Below are positions 24,877-32,325 of a stretch of 64,000 nucleotides of DNA, piece by piece; position 1 is the first letter of the stretch; every line of letters begins with the position of its first letter. The position numbers and the translations under genes are program-made. Source of the DNA: Spirosoma sp. (GTDB lineage Bacteria; Bacteroidota; Bacteroidia; Cytophagales; Spirosomataceae); NCBI RefSeq assembly GCF_026391055.1, contig NZ_JAPLET010000029.1, positions 62,001 through 126,000 on the forward strand. Direction: 5' to 3'. Below the pieces are notes generated by a model. It did no database searches. It was given only the letters and a program-made list of their open reading frames with translations, and had not been told where the DNA came from.

Positions 24877-25223
24877 AAGCCTTCCTGATTGATCCTGATG
24901 CGGAAACCATCACCGTTGTCGAGCAAAACGGCTTGGAGGACATTTATAAGCTACTTGACTGCCGTAGGATTACCACGGCCGCAATTGGCGCGGATGACGT
25001 CATTTATTTGGATGACGAGATTTTAGATGCGGATCCGTTACCGGCCTCTTTCATGTTCGGAAGCAATCCGGCTCCTATGGTTGGCAAGGGGCTCTGTGTT
25101 GGCTCTGACGATGAGGGTAACGATGACGTACCGGCGCATGGCATCATCCAACTAACAGCACGTATTAAATGGCTGGGCATTCAACGCATCGAGCCAGACA
25201 TTGACTTTATCCCTTTCACTTAA
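24873..25223 (+). CDS. DUF3846-like early protein
   Basis: This 116-residue acidic protein starts with AFLIDPDAETITVVEQNG and a short helix, ending in a WLG motif (IKWLGIQRI). This resembles DUF3846-type proteins from phages and mobile elements, whose function is unknown. It is coupled to the Rad52-type gene by a 4-base overlap. The family call is moderate and not confirmed by a search. Confidence 0.6.
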   Translation: MKAFLIDPDAETITVVEQNGLEDIYKLLDCRRITTAAIGADDVIYLDDEILDADPLPASFMFGSNPAPMVGKGLCVGSDDEGNDDVPAHGIIQLTARIKWLGIQRIEPDIDFIPFT

Positions 25224-25273
25224 TTCACCGCCTGCCGATGCTCATGCGTTGGCAGGCATAACCACTTTTATTT

Positions 25274-26161
25274 ATGCTCTTCTCTGACAATTTCATTGCC
25301 TTGTCTGATCACCTCACATCGAATTCACACCCGGATATCGCCCTCATGAAAAAGGTTGAAGGTATGGATAGCAATGTGAATGCAACCGACTTGTATCATT
25401 TGTTGCTCAACAGCTGGTCAGCGGAATACGCCCTGCGGATTACTCCAGTGGTGAACGATGAGCAATATTTACAAAGCTCCCTGCATTGGACATTCCCCCA
25501 GGCTTATTACAGTGTTCTTTTCAGCGCCCGCGCCTTTTTACGCGTTATGGGGTCTAATCTGTCCAATGAAGAAAACATTGTACGCAAGATTTCTTCGTAC
25601 GTTTCGATGGGCGTATATCCCAAATCGTTATCGTTTTACATGTATGGGACGCCTGACGATTATAAGGTAAAAAATCTCACGGATCAGCTGGCACTAACGC
25701 ACTTTTTGGCTACTACTCGGGAGCGACAATTTGAAGCCTGCTTTAAGGCTGTACAGATGAGCCCATCTAGGGCATTACGCGATTATAACGGTCACCTGAT
25801 TGCGAAACTTGACACTGATGTATGCCGGTTGATTGGCTCTCAGGTCAATAGAACGACCTATTTTGATTTAATGCAACGGTTGCGGATATCTACACGCAAT
25901 CGGGAAATTGAGCAATTGGTTTTAGCTGAAATGGGTCTGATCGATTTTCACAGTCGGTTAACAGGCATTGTTTCTCACATCAATTCAGTTCATGAATGCT
26001 ACGTGGCTCAATGCCTTGGTTTAGATGATTACCGCTCCTTAGTTGACCGTGCCCCTAGCTATTTAAGGCAAAGTTTCGTGCTGGATCGCCTTGAAACCCT
26101 TATCGTGCCAAACATGCAGGCCTTGCAACCGGCTATTACTGCGAATGAGCCGGTGGACTGA
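25274..26161 (+). CDS. Hypothetical 295-residue early protein
   Basis: It is a soluble, mostly helical protein without recognised motif. Several short patches (SALRDYNGHLIAKLDTD-like and STRNREIEQLVLAEMGLIDFHSRL) suggest helical bundles. Its leader has a GC hairpin (25,229-25,257). The helix-rich make-up is compatible with a HEPN-like or nucleic-acid binding protein, but I cannot see the Rx4-6H signature. It is the longest gene of the early operon and unknown. Confidence 0.65.
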   Translation: MLFSDNFIALSDHLTSNSHPDIALMKKVEGMDSNVNATDLYHLLLNSWSAEYALRITPVVNDEQYLQSSLHWTFPQAYYSVLFSARAFLRVMGSNLSNEENIVRKISSYVSMGVYPKSLSFYMYGTPDDYKVKNLTDQLALTHFLATTRERQFEACFKAVQMSPSRALRDYNGHLIAKLDTDVCRLIGSQVNRTTYFDLMQRLRISTRNREIEQLVLAEMGLIDFHSRLTGIVSHINSVHECYVAQCLGLDDYRSLVDRAPSYLRQSFVLDRLETLIVPNMQALQPAITANEPVD

Positions 26162-26393
26162 AATCCTGGACCATGGGGATGATCCCGGCCGCTACACCCT
26201 CATTGATGGCAGCGGCCGGGTTGTCACCTGTAACGAAAACGGGTCTGTGGTCTGTACTCGTAAGTGTCATAACCCGTATGGGGTTGTGGCCGAACTATGC
26301 CGGGAGAGGGGCATTAAGGTTGTCAAACCTGCCCAACAGATGGAATTGCTGAAGAAAATAAACCGGTTTTTAAAACCCGATGACGAGGAATAA
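26145..26393 (+). CDS. Small early protein, Cys-containing
   Basis: This 82-residue protein is translated from the ATG at 26,145, overlapping the upstream gene by 17 bases. It has three cysteines (TCNENGSVVCTRKCHN), consistent with a small zinc or strand-turn element. Its coding DNA includes a 10-bp perfect inverted repeat (26,184-26,193 with 26,211-26,220). Function is unknown. Confidence 0.6.
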   Translation: MSRWTEILDHGDDPGRYTLIDGSGRVVTCNENGSVVCTRKCHNPYGVVAELCRERGIKVVKPAQQMELLKKINRFLKPDDEE

Positions 26394-26406
26394 AGCACAT
26401 CCAACA

Positions 26407-26673
26407 ATGACAGAATTGATAAATACAATTCAGATTTACAAACATGAGGAGGGGGCAATAATAACCGCCATTATTGATTCTATCCATCGATGGGATTTCG
26501 ATGAGTTACACACGCTGTTAGCCTTCAATTATCAAGTCAGCGGAATGACGCTGTTTTATCATGGACCTGTATTCTGCGTGAACTACGATATAAACAACCA
26601 TGACTTCGTGCAGGAAATTGAAACGAAGCTAACCGAGGGCAAATATCCTTTCCTATCGCTAATACAGAAATGA
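26407..26673 (+). CDS. Small hypothetical early protein
   Basis: This 88-residue soluble protein has a helical N-terminal half (TELINTIQIYKHEEG), then strands with aromatic residues and an IQK end. It overlaps the following gene by 4 bases. A start at 26,380 is also in frame. I do not recognise the family. Confidence 0.55.
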   Translation: MTELINTIQIYKHEEGAIITAIIDSIHRWDFDELHTLLAFNYQVSGMTLFYHGPVFCVNYDINNHDFVQEIETKLTEGKYPFLSLIQK

Positions 26674-26981
26674 CAACGGAAGAACTTAACGCCCTCCAGC
26701 CCGGTACGCTCATCTATGTGCCATCCGATTGGTTTGTCAAAGATTGGATTTACGCTGGCCAAGTCGACAATACTAATTATTACACCCTCACACATCCACC
26801 CGATCCGGACGGGGAGGTAAAGAACAAACGCCCGGTTTACTTCCACGCCCTTGATTTGCTTGAATCAACATTGGATGAACAAGCGGCCTGGCTTAAAGTG
26901 CTGGAGTGGATTGATGAACGTAAAGTGTGGATTTACAAAACTAAACTGCCTAATCTACATGAGTCAACAACAGCAACTTAA
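26670..26981 (+). CDS. Small hypothetical early protein, SH3-like in composition
   Basis: In this 103-residue protein a PGTLIYVP segment is followed by several short strands and a C-terminal helix with aromatic residues (AWLKVLEWIDERKVWIY). This may be a small beta barrel plus helix. It overlaps the genes on both sides, showing one operon. Function is unknown. Confidence 0.55.
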   Translation: MTTEELNALQPGTLIYVPSDWFVKDWIYAGQVDNTNYYTLTHPPDPDGEVKNKRPVYFHALDLLESTLDEQAAWLKVLEWIDERKVWIYKTKLPNLHESTTAT

Positions 26982-27192
26982 TTTCAGTCCACCAAAGACT
27001 CTGGCTGATTACCCACTGATCACAAAGCATTACGCCAATATGAGTGATCAGTGGCTGCCAAAATGGGGGGACGATATGGCAAAACGGGTTGAAAACCCCA
27101 TCGGGCCGTGGTGTAAAGAATTCGCTCACTTTCATCTGGAAGCGATTAATCTGGAAGTCGAAAAACGCAATCTCGGTTATTCAAAGACTTAA
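26959..27192 (+). CDS. Small hypothetical early protein
   Basis: With the ATG at 26,959 the protein has 77 residues: a polar Gln-rich start and a helical body with many Trp and Lys. The upstream in-frame start at 26,851 would lie inside the preceding gene and was not used. Unknown. Confidence 0.5.
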   Translation: MSQQQQLNFSPPKTLADYPLITKHYANMSDQWLPKWGDDMAKRVENPIGPWCKEFAHFHLEAINLEVEKRNLGYSKT

Positions 27193-27199
27193 ACTAATC

Positions 27200-27337
27200 A
27201 TGATCACTATCCGCACGATCAAACGGGCATTGAGAGCCTTTCTATTATTCGCGCTGTCAGCCTTGGCGGTGCAGTTCATTCAAGCCAAACGGGTGCATCG
27301 GCAACACCCTGTCATCACAGCTGTAAGAGGCTGGTAA
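27200..27337 (+). CDS. 45-residue single-pass membrane peptide
   Basis: A short open frame has a basic start (MITIRTIKRALRA), one hydrophobic helix (FLLFALSALAVQFI) and a basic tail. It starts 7 bases after the previous stop, so it is probably the last gene of the early operon. Small phage membrane peptides can be holin-like or exclusion factors. No evidence favours one. Confidence 0.45.
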   Translation: MITIRTIKRALRAFLLFALSALAVQFIQAKRVHRQHPVITAVRGW

Positions 27338-27444
27338 AATAATGCCAGGGAGGCCGATAGTTTTGCGTACACCTACAATGGTCTTTCTGGTGTTATTTCC
27401 TTTTATTGTTCACTATCACCCTAATGCACAGGCTTATTACTCTG

Positions 27445-28020
27445 CTAATTCAGCTTCTTTAAATAAACACTTATTTTTCGTACGAGCCTCTGCCACCAAC
27501 TTTTACAAATATCTTGTTCAGAGGTCGGAGGTTCATTCCAACTGGTAACATTTATATTATTGATAATTAATAAATGAGACTGGGTTGCCGTTTTGTTAAC
27601 AATCCAATGGTTGTAATTAGTAAGCCCAATCCACTTAGTAAATTCCATACCATCAATTGTAATTGGTCTGCAATCAAGAATAGAAATGTTCTTGGGTACT
27701 TCGTATTCCTCAAAAAGGAATATATTTGGTGGATTTGAAGTATTTATGTTTGTAAGCTCTTGATGGTATTTGTCAGTACCAATTGGATTAACTAAATATT
27801 CATAACCTTCCATTTCACCTCTCCAAATATATTCATTATCCAACTGAGCGATAAGCTGAATACCTCCGTCATCATGAGAGGGTCCAAGTACAAGGCCTCC
27901 CTCGGCTGCATTCACAATAAGCTTATGATGGAAAAGGAAATGCATGAATTCAGAACGAACAATTCTTTTTCCTTCTCGCCAATAAAAGATGTCAGGTGCT
28001 ATGTTGTCAGGTGTTTCCAT
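27445..28020 (-). CDS. Hypothetical 191-residue accessory protein
   Basis: The gene is AT-rich, on the strand opposite to the early operon, and directly beyond it, next to the integrase. The protein is acidic with many aromatic, Asn and Ile residues and short strands. A basic C-terminus (WWQRLVRKISVYLKKLN) could touch membrane or nucleic acid. No domain is recognised. Base composition and place at the prophage edge mark it as cargo; immunity or defence functions are often found there, but that is inference. Confidence 0.65.
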   Translation of the reverse strand: METPDNIAPDIFYWREGKRIVRSEFMHFLFHHKLIVNAAEGGLVLGPSHDDGGIQLIAQLDNEYIWRGEMEGYEYLVNPIGTDKYHQELTNINTSNPPNIFLFEEYEVPKNISILDCRPITIDGMEFTKWIGLTNYNHWIVNKTATQSHLLIINNINVTSWNEPPTSEQDICKSWWQRLVRKISVYLKKLN

Positions 28021-28068
28021 TTATTTTAAATAAGAATAAAATATTTTATTCAAATAACTTTGATGAGC

Positions 28069-28114
28069 AAGGATGAATATATACTAACTTTTTAAGTGTT
28101 ATATATTCATCCTT
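28069..28114. repeat. Perfect 14-bp inverted repeat between integrase and cargo gene
   Basis: AAGGATGAATATAT at 28,069-28,082 is repeated inverted at 28,101-28,114 around an 18-base AT loop. It lies just past the integrase stop (28,153) and before the cargo gene start (28,020). No T-run follows either arm, so a protein-binding site or RNA stem-loop is as likely as a terminator. Confidence 0.65.
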
Positions 28115-28152
28115 ACTATACTACACACAAGTAAAGGTAGCGTTTGGATAAA

Positions 28153-29352
28153 CTATAAATTATCAGTTTCCTGGTCGACCAATTCTGAAGTGACCTTAAC
28201 GTAATACCGTTCTGTTATGGCAATGCTGGAGTGCCCCAGGATCCGGCTAACAGCACGAATGGTGTACCCTCTGAGCAAAAATATATAACCGGCTGTTTTG
28301 CGGCCGATCTTCAGGGTAAATCGTTCATCAAAGCCAATCAACACCTCCACCCCTCGCATATACGCGTTTATCTCGTCGGCGGTTGGCGGCTCTCCAGCCG
28401 GCGTAAATTCAAGTAATGCCGTTAGCTCTGGCCACACTGGTATTTTGCATTCAGCTTTAGGTGGTTTGCTCCTGCGGATGACAATCGACGGACGTTTGTT
28501 ACCTGGCTTATCGTATGCCTGCCGGTTCTGAACGTACCTGACGGCATCCGGATAGTCTAAGCCAGTAAGCAGAACCAATCCCATCCACCAAATGCACTCA
28601 CCGCCCTTGCCTCGGTTATCCAGCTGCCAAAACTTTCTAAGATGTTCTTTCTCCAGAAAAAACACATCCTTCGTTTTTGCCCGTCCAAATTTGTAATGAG
28701 CCAATGGGTTAAACTCTATGGTTCGATAGTCTACCAAACTGTCCAGGGCATCACTGATCCGCTTTACATACCGAGTGGCCGAATCTGCTGACATTGGCCC
28801 AATCTTCATTAAATGCAGGTGATAATCTTTTGCCCATCCGACACTAACATGCTCGGCCTTTAAATGGGATTCACCTCGGCCTATTAAATATTCTTCCAGG
28901 TAGGTAAGCCCATATTCCCATTTCTCAATGGTACTGCCGGACAACTGGTTTTCCGTGCCTTTATAACTCTGCAACTGGTGGATCTTATCCCGGTAGGCTT
29001 TGAGTAAGGTATTCTGAGGAATGACGGGGAGGGGTGCCAGCTGCTCTGGTTTTTCGCCCCGTTGGTATTCAAGTTGGATCGACTTAGGTGTTGCCGGGAA
29101 ATTTACCGAAAGCTGGCGTTTGTGGATAGCTCTGATATCGCGGTCGATCTGGTTGAGCTGGTCATTGAAATCAATTGCTGCCTGCGTTCTATCGGTCCGC
29201 TTCTGTTTCTTCTGATCCCAAAGACCATCAATTTGAATGGTCTTTTTATTCTTAACCGTTGAAAAGGGTGAACCCTCTACACCATCAACGGTAATACGGA
29301 TCTGTAAGGTAGTGTAGTTTTTCCTTTTGCAAAAGCGTACCGTTATTGGCAT
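28153..29352 (-). CDS. Prophage tyrosine recombinase/integrase
   Basis: This 399-residue enzyme integrates and, with a helper, excises the prophage. It has an arm-binding domain at residues 1-45, a core-binding domain at about 110-215 and a catalytic domain at about 230-395. KIGR at 348-351, LGHSS at 372 and ERYY with the nucleophile at about 383 are visible. The arginine I site reads TGLDYPDAV, with Asp for Arg, as in the second integrase at 7,316-8,623. It lies 260 bases from the tRNA-Asn 3' end, and short repeats in that gap may be arm sites. Confidence 0.93.
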   Translation of the reverse strand: MPITVRFCKRKNYTTLQIRITVDGVEGSPFSTVKNKKTIQIDGLWDQKKQKRTDRTQAAIDFNDQLNQIDRDIRAIHKRQLSVNFPATPKSIQLEYQRGEKPEQLAPLPVIPQNTLLKAYRDKIHQLQSYKGTENQLSGSTIEKWEYGLTYLEEYLIGRGESHLKAEHVSVGWAKDYHLHLMKIGPMSADSATRYVKRISDALDSLVDYRTIEFNPLAHYKFGRAKTKDVFFLEKEHLRKFWQLDNRGKGGECIWWMGLVLLTGLDYPDAVRYVQNRQAYDKPGNKRPSIVIRRSKPPKAECKIPVWPELTALLEFTPAGEPPTADEINAYMRGVEVLIGFDERFTLKIGRKTAGYIFLLRGYTIRAVSRILGHSSIAITERYYVKVTSELVDQETDNL

Positions 29353-29374
29353 CTTTTTTGGTAATCATGAATAC

Positions 29375-29487
29375 ATCTAGTTTTGTTAATATTAAAAATG
29401 AAAACTAGATAACGGAGCTTTATAATTGATGGTGCGTAGCAAAAAGATTTCCGCTACATGAAAGCCATGTATCGAGCCCATGTATCG
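29375..29487. promoter_or_regulatory. Putative integrase promoter / arm-site region
   Basis: A perfect 10-bp inverted repeat (ATCTAGTTTT at 29,375-29,384, inverted at 29,401-29,410) is followed by two direct copies of CCATGTATCG (29,465-29,474 and 29,478-29,487, period 13). They lie between the integrase start and the tRNA 3' end, where integrase arm sites and accessory sites usually are. Confidence 0.5.
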
Positions 29488-29561
29488 TTGAATAATTAAC
29501 TGATAGTAAAGGGCGTGTACCTGTGGATAAAAAGCGATTGGGCGCTGGAGGCTCTGAACGC

Positions 29562-29588
29562 AAAAAAGGCCACTATTGCTAGTGGCCT
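29562..29588 (-). terminator. Intrinsic terminator after tRNA-Asn
   Basis: A 9-bp stem (AGGCCACT..AGTGGCCT) is followed, on the minus strand, by six T. It is placed 25 bases beyond the tRNA 3' end and oriented to end the tRNA transcript before it enters the integrase region. Confidence 0.85.
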
Positions 29589-29612
29589 GTGGTAATAAAA
29601 ACCTTAGTGATG

Positions 29613-29686
29613 CTCCCGAAGCTGGGCTCGAACCAGCGACCCTCTGATTAACAGTCAGATGCTCTAACCGACTGAGCTATTCGGGA
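29613..29686 (-). tRNA. tRNA-Asn (anticodon GTT)
   Basis: The minus strand folds into a full cloverleaf of 74 bases. The acceptor stem is TCCCGAA/TTCGGGA, the D arm is GCTC..GAGC, the anticodon arm TCTGA-CTGTTAA-TCAGA has anticodon GTT, and the T arm is GCTGG-TTCGAGC-CCAGC. CCA is not encoded. Its 3' end faces the prophage integrase and is the likely attachment site. Confidence 0.97.
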
Positions 29687-29788
29687 ATCGTGGTGCAAAA
29701 GTAGCCTTCAGGAAGATACCACGCAAGTATACGGCTAAAAAAAATCTGACTTTTCAGGCAAGCAGATGATTATCAGTACGATATTTTT

Positions 29789-30091
29789 TTACCGAAACGC
29801 ATCCGGCCGGTGAGTCGGCACGTTTTCAAGGATCAGTTCCTTGATCCGGCGGGCATCCGCCTTCGAAAAATTCTGGATAACGATCTCAGGACGGGCTCGC
29901 GGAATGACCCGGATGGTCGAGAAGAACAAGCCGTTGTCGATCTCTACGCCCGATATATCGGAATAGAACACGAAATTGTCGGTGCCACCAATCAGCTTAC
30001 GGGCACGGAACGTAACGCCTTTGTCGTTGAACTCAACCACATCGGGGTTGAGGGGATCTTTGAAACTACTGGAGCGGAATTTTTCTGACAT
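29789..30091 (-). CDS. Small PH-like domain protein
   Basis: This 100-residue protein has strands typical of bacterial PH-like domains (VVEFNDKGVTFRARKL, then FVFYSDISGVEIDNGLFFSTIRVIP) and a C-terminal helix (KADARRIKELILENV). No membrane segment is present. It is probably a regulatory or binding module. It lies between tRNA-Asn and rsmG, separated from the latter by a long palindrome. Confidence 0.7.
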   Translation of the reverse strand: MSEKFRSSSFKDPLNPDVVEFNDKGVTFRARKLIGGTDNFVFYSDISGVEIDNGLFFSTIRVIPRARPEIVIQNFSKADARRIKELILENVPTHRPDAFR

Positions 30092-30106
30092 GGTTTATTG
30101 GGAGGA

Positions 30107-30200
30107 GTTAGGAGTGAGGAGTTAGAAGGGCTGACGCGTTAGCGAAAAAAGGATGCCGGTCCGCCGGTGCGGTCAGCCCTTCTAACTCCTCGCTCCTAAC
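30107..30200. repeat. Intergenic long palindrome, G/A-rich family, copy 1
   Basis: Arms of 29 bases (30,107-30,135 and 30,172-30,200) pair with one mismatch; the left arm begins GTTAGGAGTGAGGAGTTAG. The right arm reaches the rsmG stop codon. It lies between two genes on the same strand. Confidence 0.75.
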
Positions 30201-30829
30201 TACTTTTTAGGTACATAAATTACTTTCTTGGTTTCGAAAAAAGGTTCGTCGAAATAATCCGAGAGGTCGTAGACGCGGTACCGGTCTGGTACTTCGGCTA
30301 GCTCTTCGGCCAGGTCGCCCCCTTTGAGGTACAGAACACCGTTAGGTCGGTCGTTGTTGCCCGCTTTGTGGATTTTATAGCGTATCCAGCCTAAAAACGG
30401 CTTTAAACGGGTAACGGCCCGGCTAACCACAAAATCGTAGGTTGTATTCAACTGCTCAACCCGGATTTGTTCGGCTTTCACGTTCGTAAGACCGAGTGCG
30501 CCGGAAACTTCCTGTACAACTTTTATCTTCTTGCCAATGCTGTCGACCAGATGGAAATCGGCCATGGGGAACAGAATGGCAAGGGGGATGCCTGGAAAAC
30601 CACCGCCCGTACCTACATCGAGAATTTCGGTGCCGGGCTTGAACGACACAATTTTAGCAATTCCCAGCGAATGCAGAATGTGTTTTTCGTAAAGCGCATC
30701 GATGTCCTGCCGGGAGATAACGTTGATTTTGGCATTCCAATCCCGATACAGGCCGTCCAGAGCCGCAAACTGCTCCTTCTGCTTAGCCGTCAGATTGGGA
30801 AAATATTTTAAAATAAGATCGATATTCAT
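30200..30829 (-). CDS. rsmG: 16S rRNA (guanine527-N7)-methyltransferase
   Basis: This 209-residue enzyme methylates G527 of 16S rRNA, using SAM. The SAM site LDVGTGGGFPGIPLAI is seen near residue 70, the DSIGKKIKVV adenine pocket near 96 and VSRAVTRL near 135. All are typical of RsmG. The ATG at 30,829 is chosen because family members begin with a short helix (MNIDLILKYF); a start at 30,868 adds 13 unusual residues. The gene is followed by the palindrome that ends at its stop codon. Confidence 0.96.
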   Translation of the reverse strand: MNIDLILKYFPNLTAKQKEQFAALDGLYRDWNAKINVISRQDIDALYEKHILHSLGIAKIVSFKPGTEILDVGTGGGFPGIPLAILFPMADFHLVDSIGKKIKVVQEVSGALGLTNVKAEQIRVEQLNTTYDFVVSRAVTRLKPFLGWIRYKIHKAGNNDRPNGVLYLKGGDLAEELAEVPDRYRVYDLSDYFDEPFFETKKVIYVPKK

Positions 30830-30915
30830 AAAATGGGAGAAAAGTGGAGAATAATGGATAATGACCAACGGTTATTTGTTCTTCACTTTTCAATTCTTAC
30901 TCTTTATTAAAAAGT

Positions 30916-32121
30916 CTATCGCCAGTAGATTTGTTTTTTGCGACGGTTGAACAGCGTTTTCAGGCCAGCCAGTCCATAATAAACCGCTATTAGCAGGTCC
31001 ATGAACGGTATGAACGACCAGTGAACGGTGTGGGCCAATCGGTGGCTGATTCGTCCGACAATTGCCCAGAACGCAAGTTGCCGGAGAATAAAAAAGCCTG
31101 TACCAACCAGCAAAAGTAACCACTCGTCGCTGGAAAACGAATACCAGTGAAGCGCATGAACGAGTACCAGCAACCCCACTACCAGAGCAACAGCCCAACT
31201 TAGCACATGCGAGCCGATGAGTAACCCGAGCCGTACTTTATTGCCCGTTTTGTAGTGCTTGCCCACATTAAGGTGCCGTCGTTTCTGTTGCCGCCAGTCG
31301 GCCCAGGTTGTCTTGGGTTTCGACCATACAAAGGTGTCGGGTGCCAGACAAACGAATGTGTTAGATCGGGTAGCGACTTCGTTGATAAACAGATCATCGT
31401 CGCCACCAACCACATTCATGTGCGTATAGAAGCCTTTGTTGGCAAAAAATAGGTCGGCCCGGTAGGCCATATTCCGGCCAACTCCCATATAGGGCCGTCC
31501 CGACAGGGCCAGTGAAAAATACTGAATAGCCGTAAACAGGGTTTCTGAACGGATCAGCAGGTTGAGCAGCCCCGGGTAATACTCATAAGGCGAGAATCCA
31601 ATTGTAATATCTTTGGAGCCGAAAATCAACGGCTCAGTCATCTCGGAGAGCCAGTTCAGGGAAGCCGGGCGACAGTCTGCATCTGTGAGCAGAACAGTAG
31701 GGTAGCGGGCTTTTTTAATGGCAATGGTGAGGGCGTACTTTTTGGGTGTTACGTGCTGGTGTTCTTTGTCAATACGAATAACACGAACCCGGCTTAATTC
31801 AGGGATGTCGTTTTCCAGATACGCGTAGGTGCCATCGGTCGAGCGGTCGTCCATGACGAGTACCTCGAACGTAGGGTAGTCCTGGTTGTTCAGCAGAGGG
31901 AGCAGCTCCTTAAGATTGGCTAACTCATTACGTGCACAGACAATGACAGTTACGCCCTGCTGATCGTCTGATTCGGAATAATAGTCGGCAGAATTGTAGG
32001 ATAAAACAGCATAGTTTCGGTCTGGATGGCGATAAAAAGCCGTTTTGGTGTAAACGAAGAAGATATAGATAAGCTGAATACCGACTATGGATAGCCAGAA
32101 TAGCAGCAGGGCAGTAATCAC
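30916..32121 (-). CDS. Membrane-bound family 2 glycosyltransferase
   Basis: This 401-residue protein has an N-terminal membrane helix (residues 3-25), a GT-A domain and two or more C-terminal helices (about 290-370). TVIVCARNE at 58 binds the nucleotide sugar, DDRSTD near 95 and DADCR near 145 are the metal motifs, and QKRRH near 280 replaces the usual QxxRW. Such enzymes add sugars to lipids or make polysaccharides at the inner membrane. It is divergent from tgt, with a long palindrome in the gap. The substrate is not predictable. Confidence 0.88.
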   Translation of the reverse strand: MITALLLFWLSIVGIQLIYIFFVYTKTAFYRHPDRNYAVLSYNSADYYSESDDQQGVTVIVCARNELANLKELLPLLNNQDYPTFEVLVMDDRSTDGTYAYLENDIPELSRVRVIRIDKEHQHVTPKKYALTIAIKKARYPTVLLTDADCRPASLNWLSEMTEPLIFGSKDITIGFSPYEYYPGLLNLLIRSETLFTAIQYFSLALSGRPYMGVGRNMAYRADLFFANKGFYTHMNVVGGDDDLFINEVATRSNTFVCLAPDTFVWSKPKTTWADWRQQKRRHLNVGKHYKTGNKVRLGLLIGSHVLSWAVALVVGLLVLVHALHWYSFSSDEWLLLLVGTGFFILRQLAFWAIVGRISHRLAHTVHWSFIPFMDLLIAVYYGLAGLKTLFNRRKKQIYWR

Positions 32122-32190
32122 AAACGGAGATGTTTATTCGCTAAGGCGTTGGTTCTGAATGAAGAGCAAAGATAGGATAAAAGGGGGAAT

Positions 32191-32309
32191 AAAGGAGTGA
32201 TGAGGTAGTGGAGTGGTGGAGTGGTAGAGTAAGTAAAATGAGTGGAGTTGGTGGAGTGAGTGCACCAGTTTCACCAACTCCACTCACTCCACTACCTCAC
32301 CACTCCTTT
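32191..32309. repeat. Intergenic nested palindrome, G/A-rich family, copy 2
   Basis: An outer stem (32,191-32,215 with 32,285-32,309) and an inner 14-bp perfect stem (GAGTGGAGTTGGTG at 32,240-32,253 with its complement at 32,272-32,285) form one large hairpin. It lies between divergent genes (glycosyltransferase start 32,121 and tgt start 32,326), so it is not a simple terminator. Confidence 0.75.
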
Positions 32310-32325
32310 TTCCTATCTTTGTCGT

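Larger units (their letters stand above)
1..29612. mobile_element. Prophage integrated next to tRNA-Asn (left end not seen)
   Basis: Terminase, portal, scaffold, major capsid, tail chaperone and tape measure genes lie in one minus-strand late block. A divergent repressor and early operon follow, and a tyrosine integrase lies directly beside the 3' end of a tRNA-Asn gene. This is the usual layout of a temperate tailed phage with the attachment site at a tRNA. The right boundary is placed at the tRNA 3' end by inference. I found no second copy of the tRNA 3' end in the window, so the left boundary is either outside it or unrecognised. Lysis, baseplate and fibre genes are not visible. A second integrase-bearing block interrupts the late operon at about 4.1-10.5 kb. 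Confidence 0.88.

Noticed and set aside
27342-27548. Plus-strand open frame of 68 codons with a hydrophobic start
   Set aside because: Its second half is antisense to the 191-residue minus-strand gene, and the composition of the second half is not protein-like; the preceding operon already ends at 27,337.
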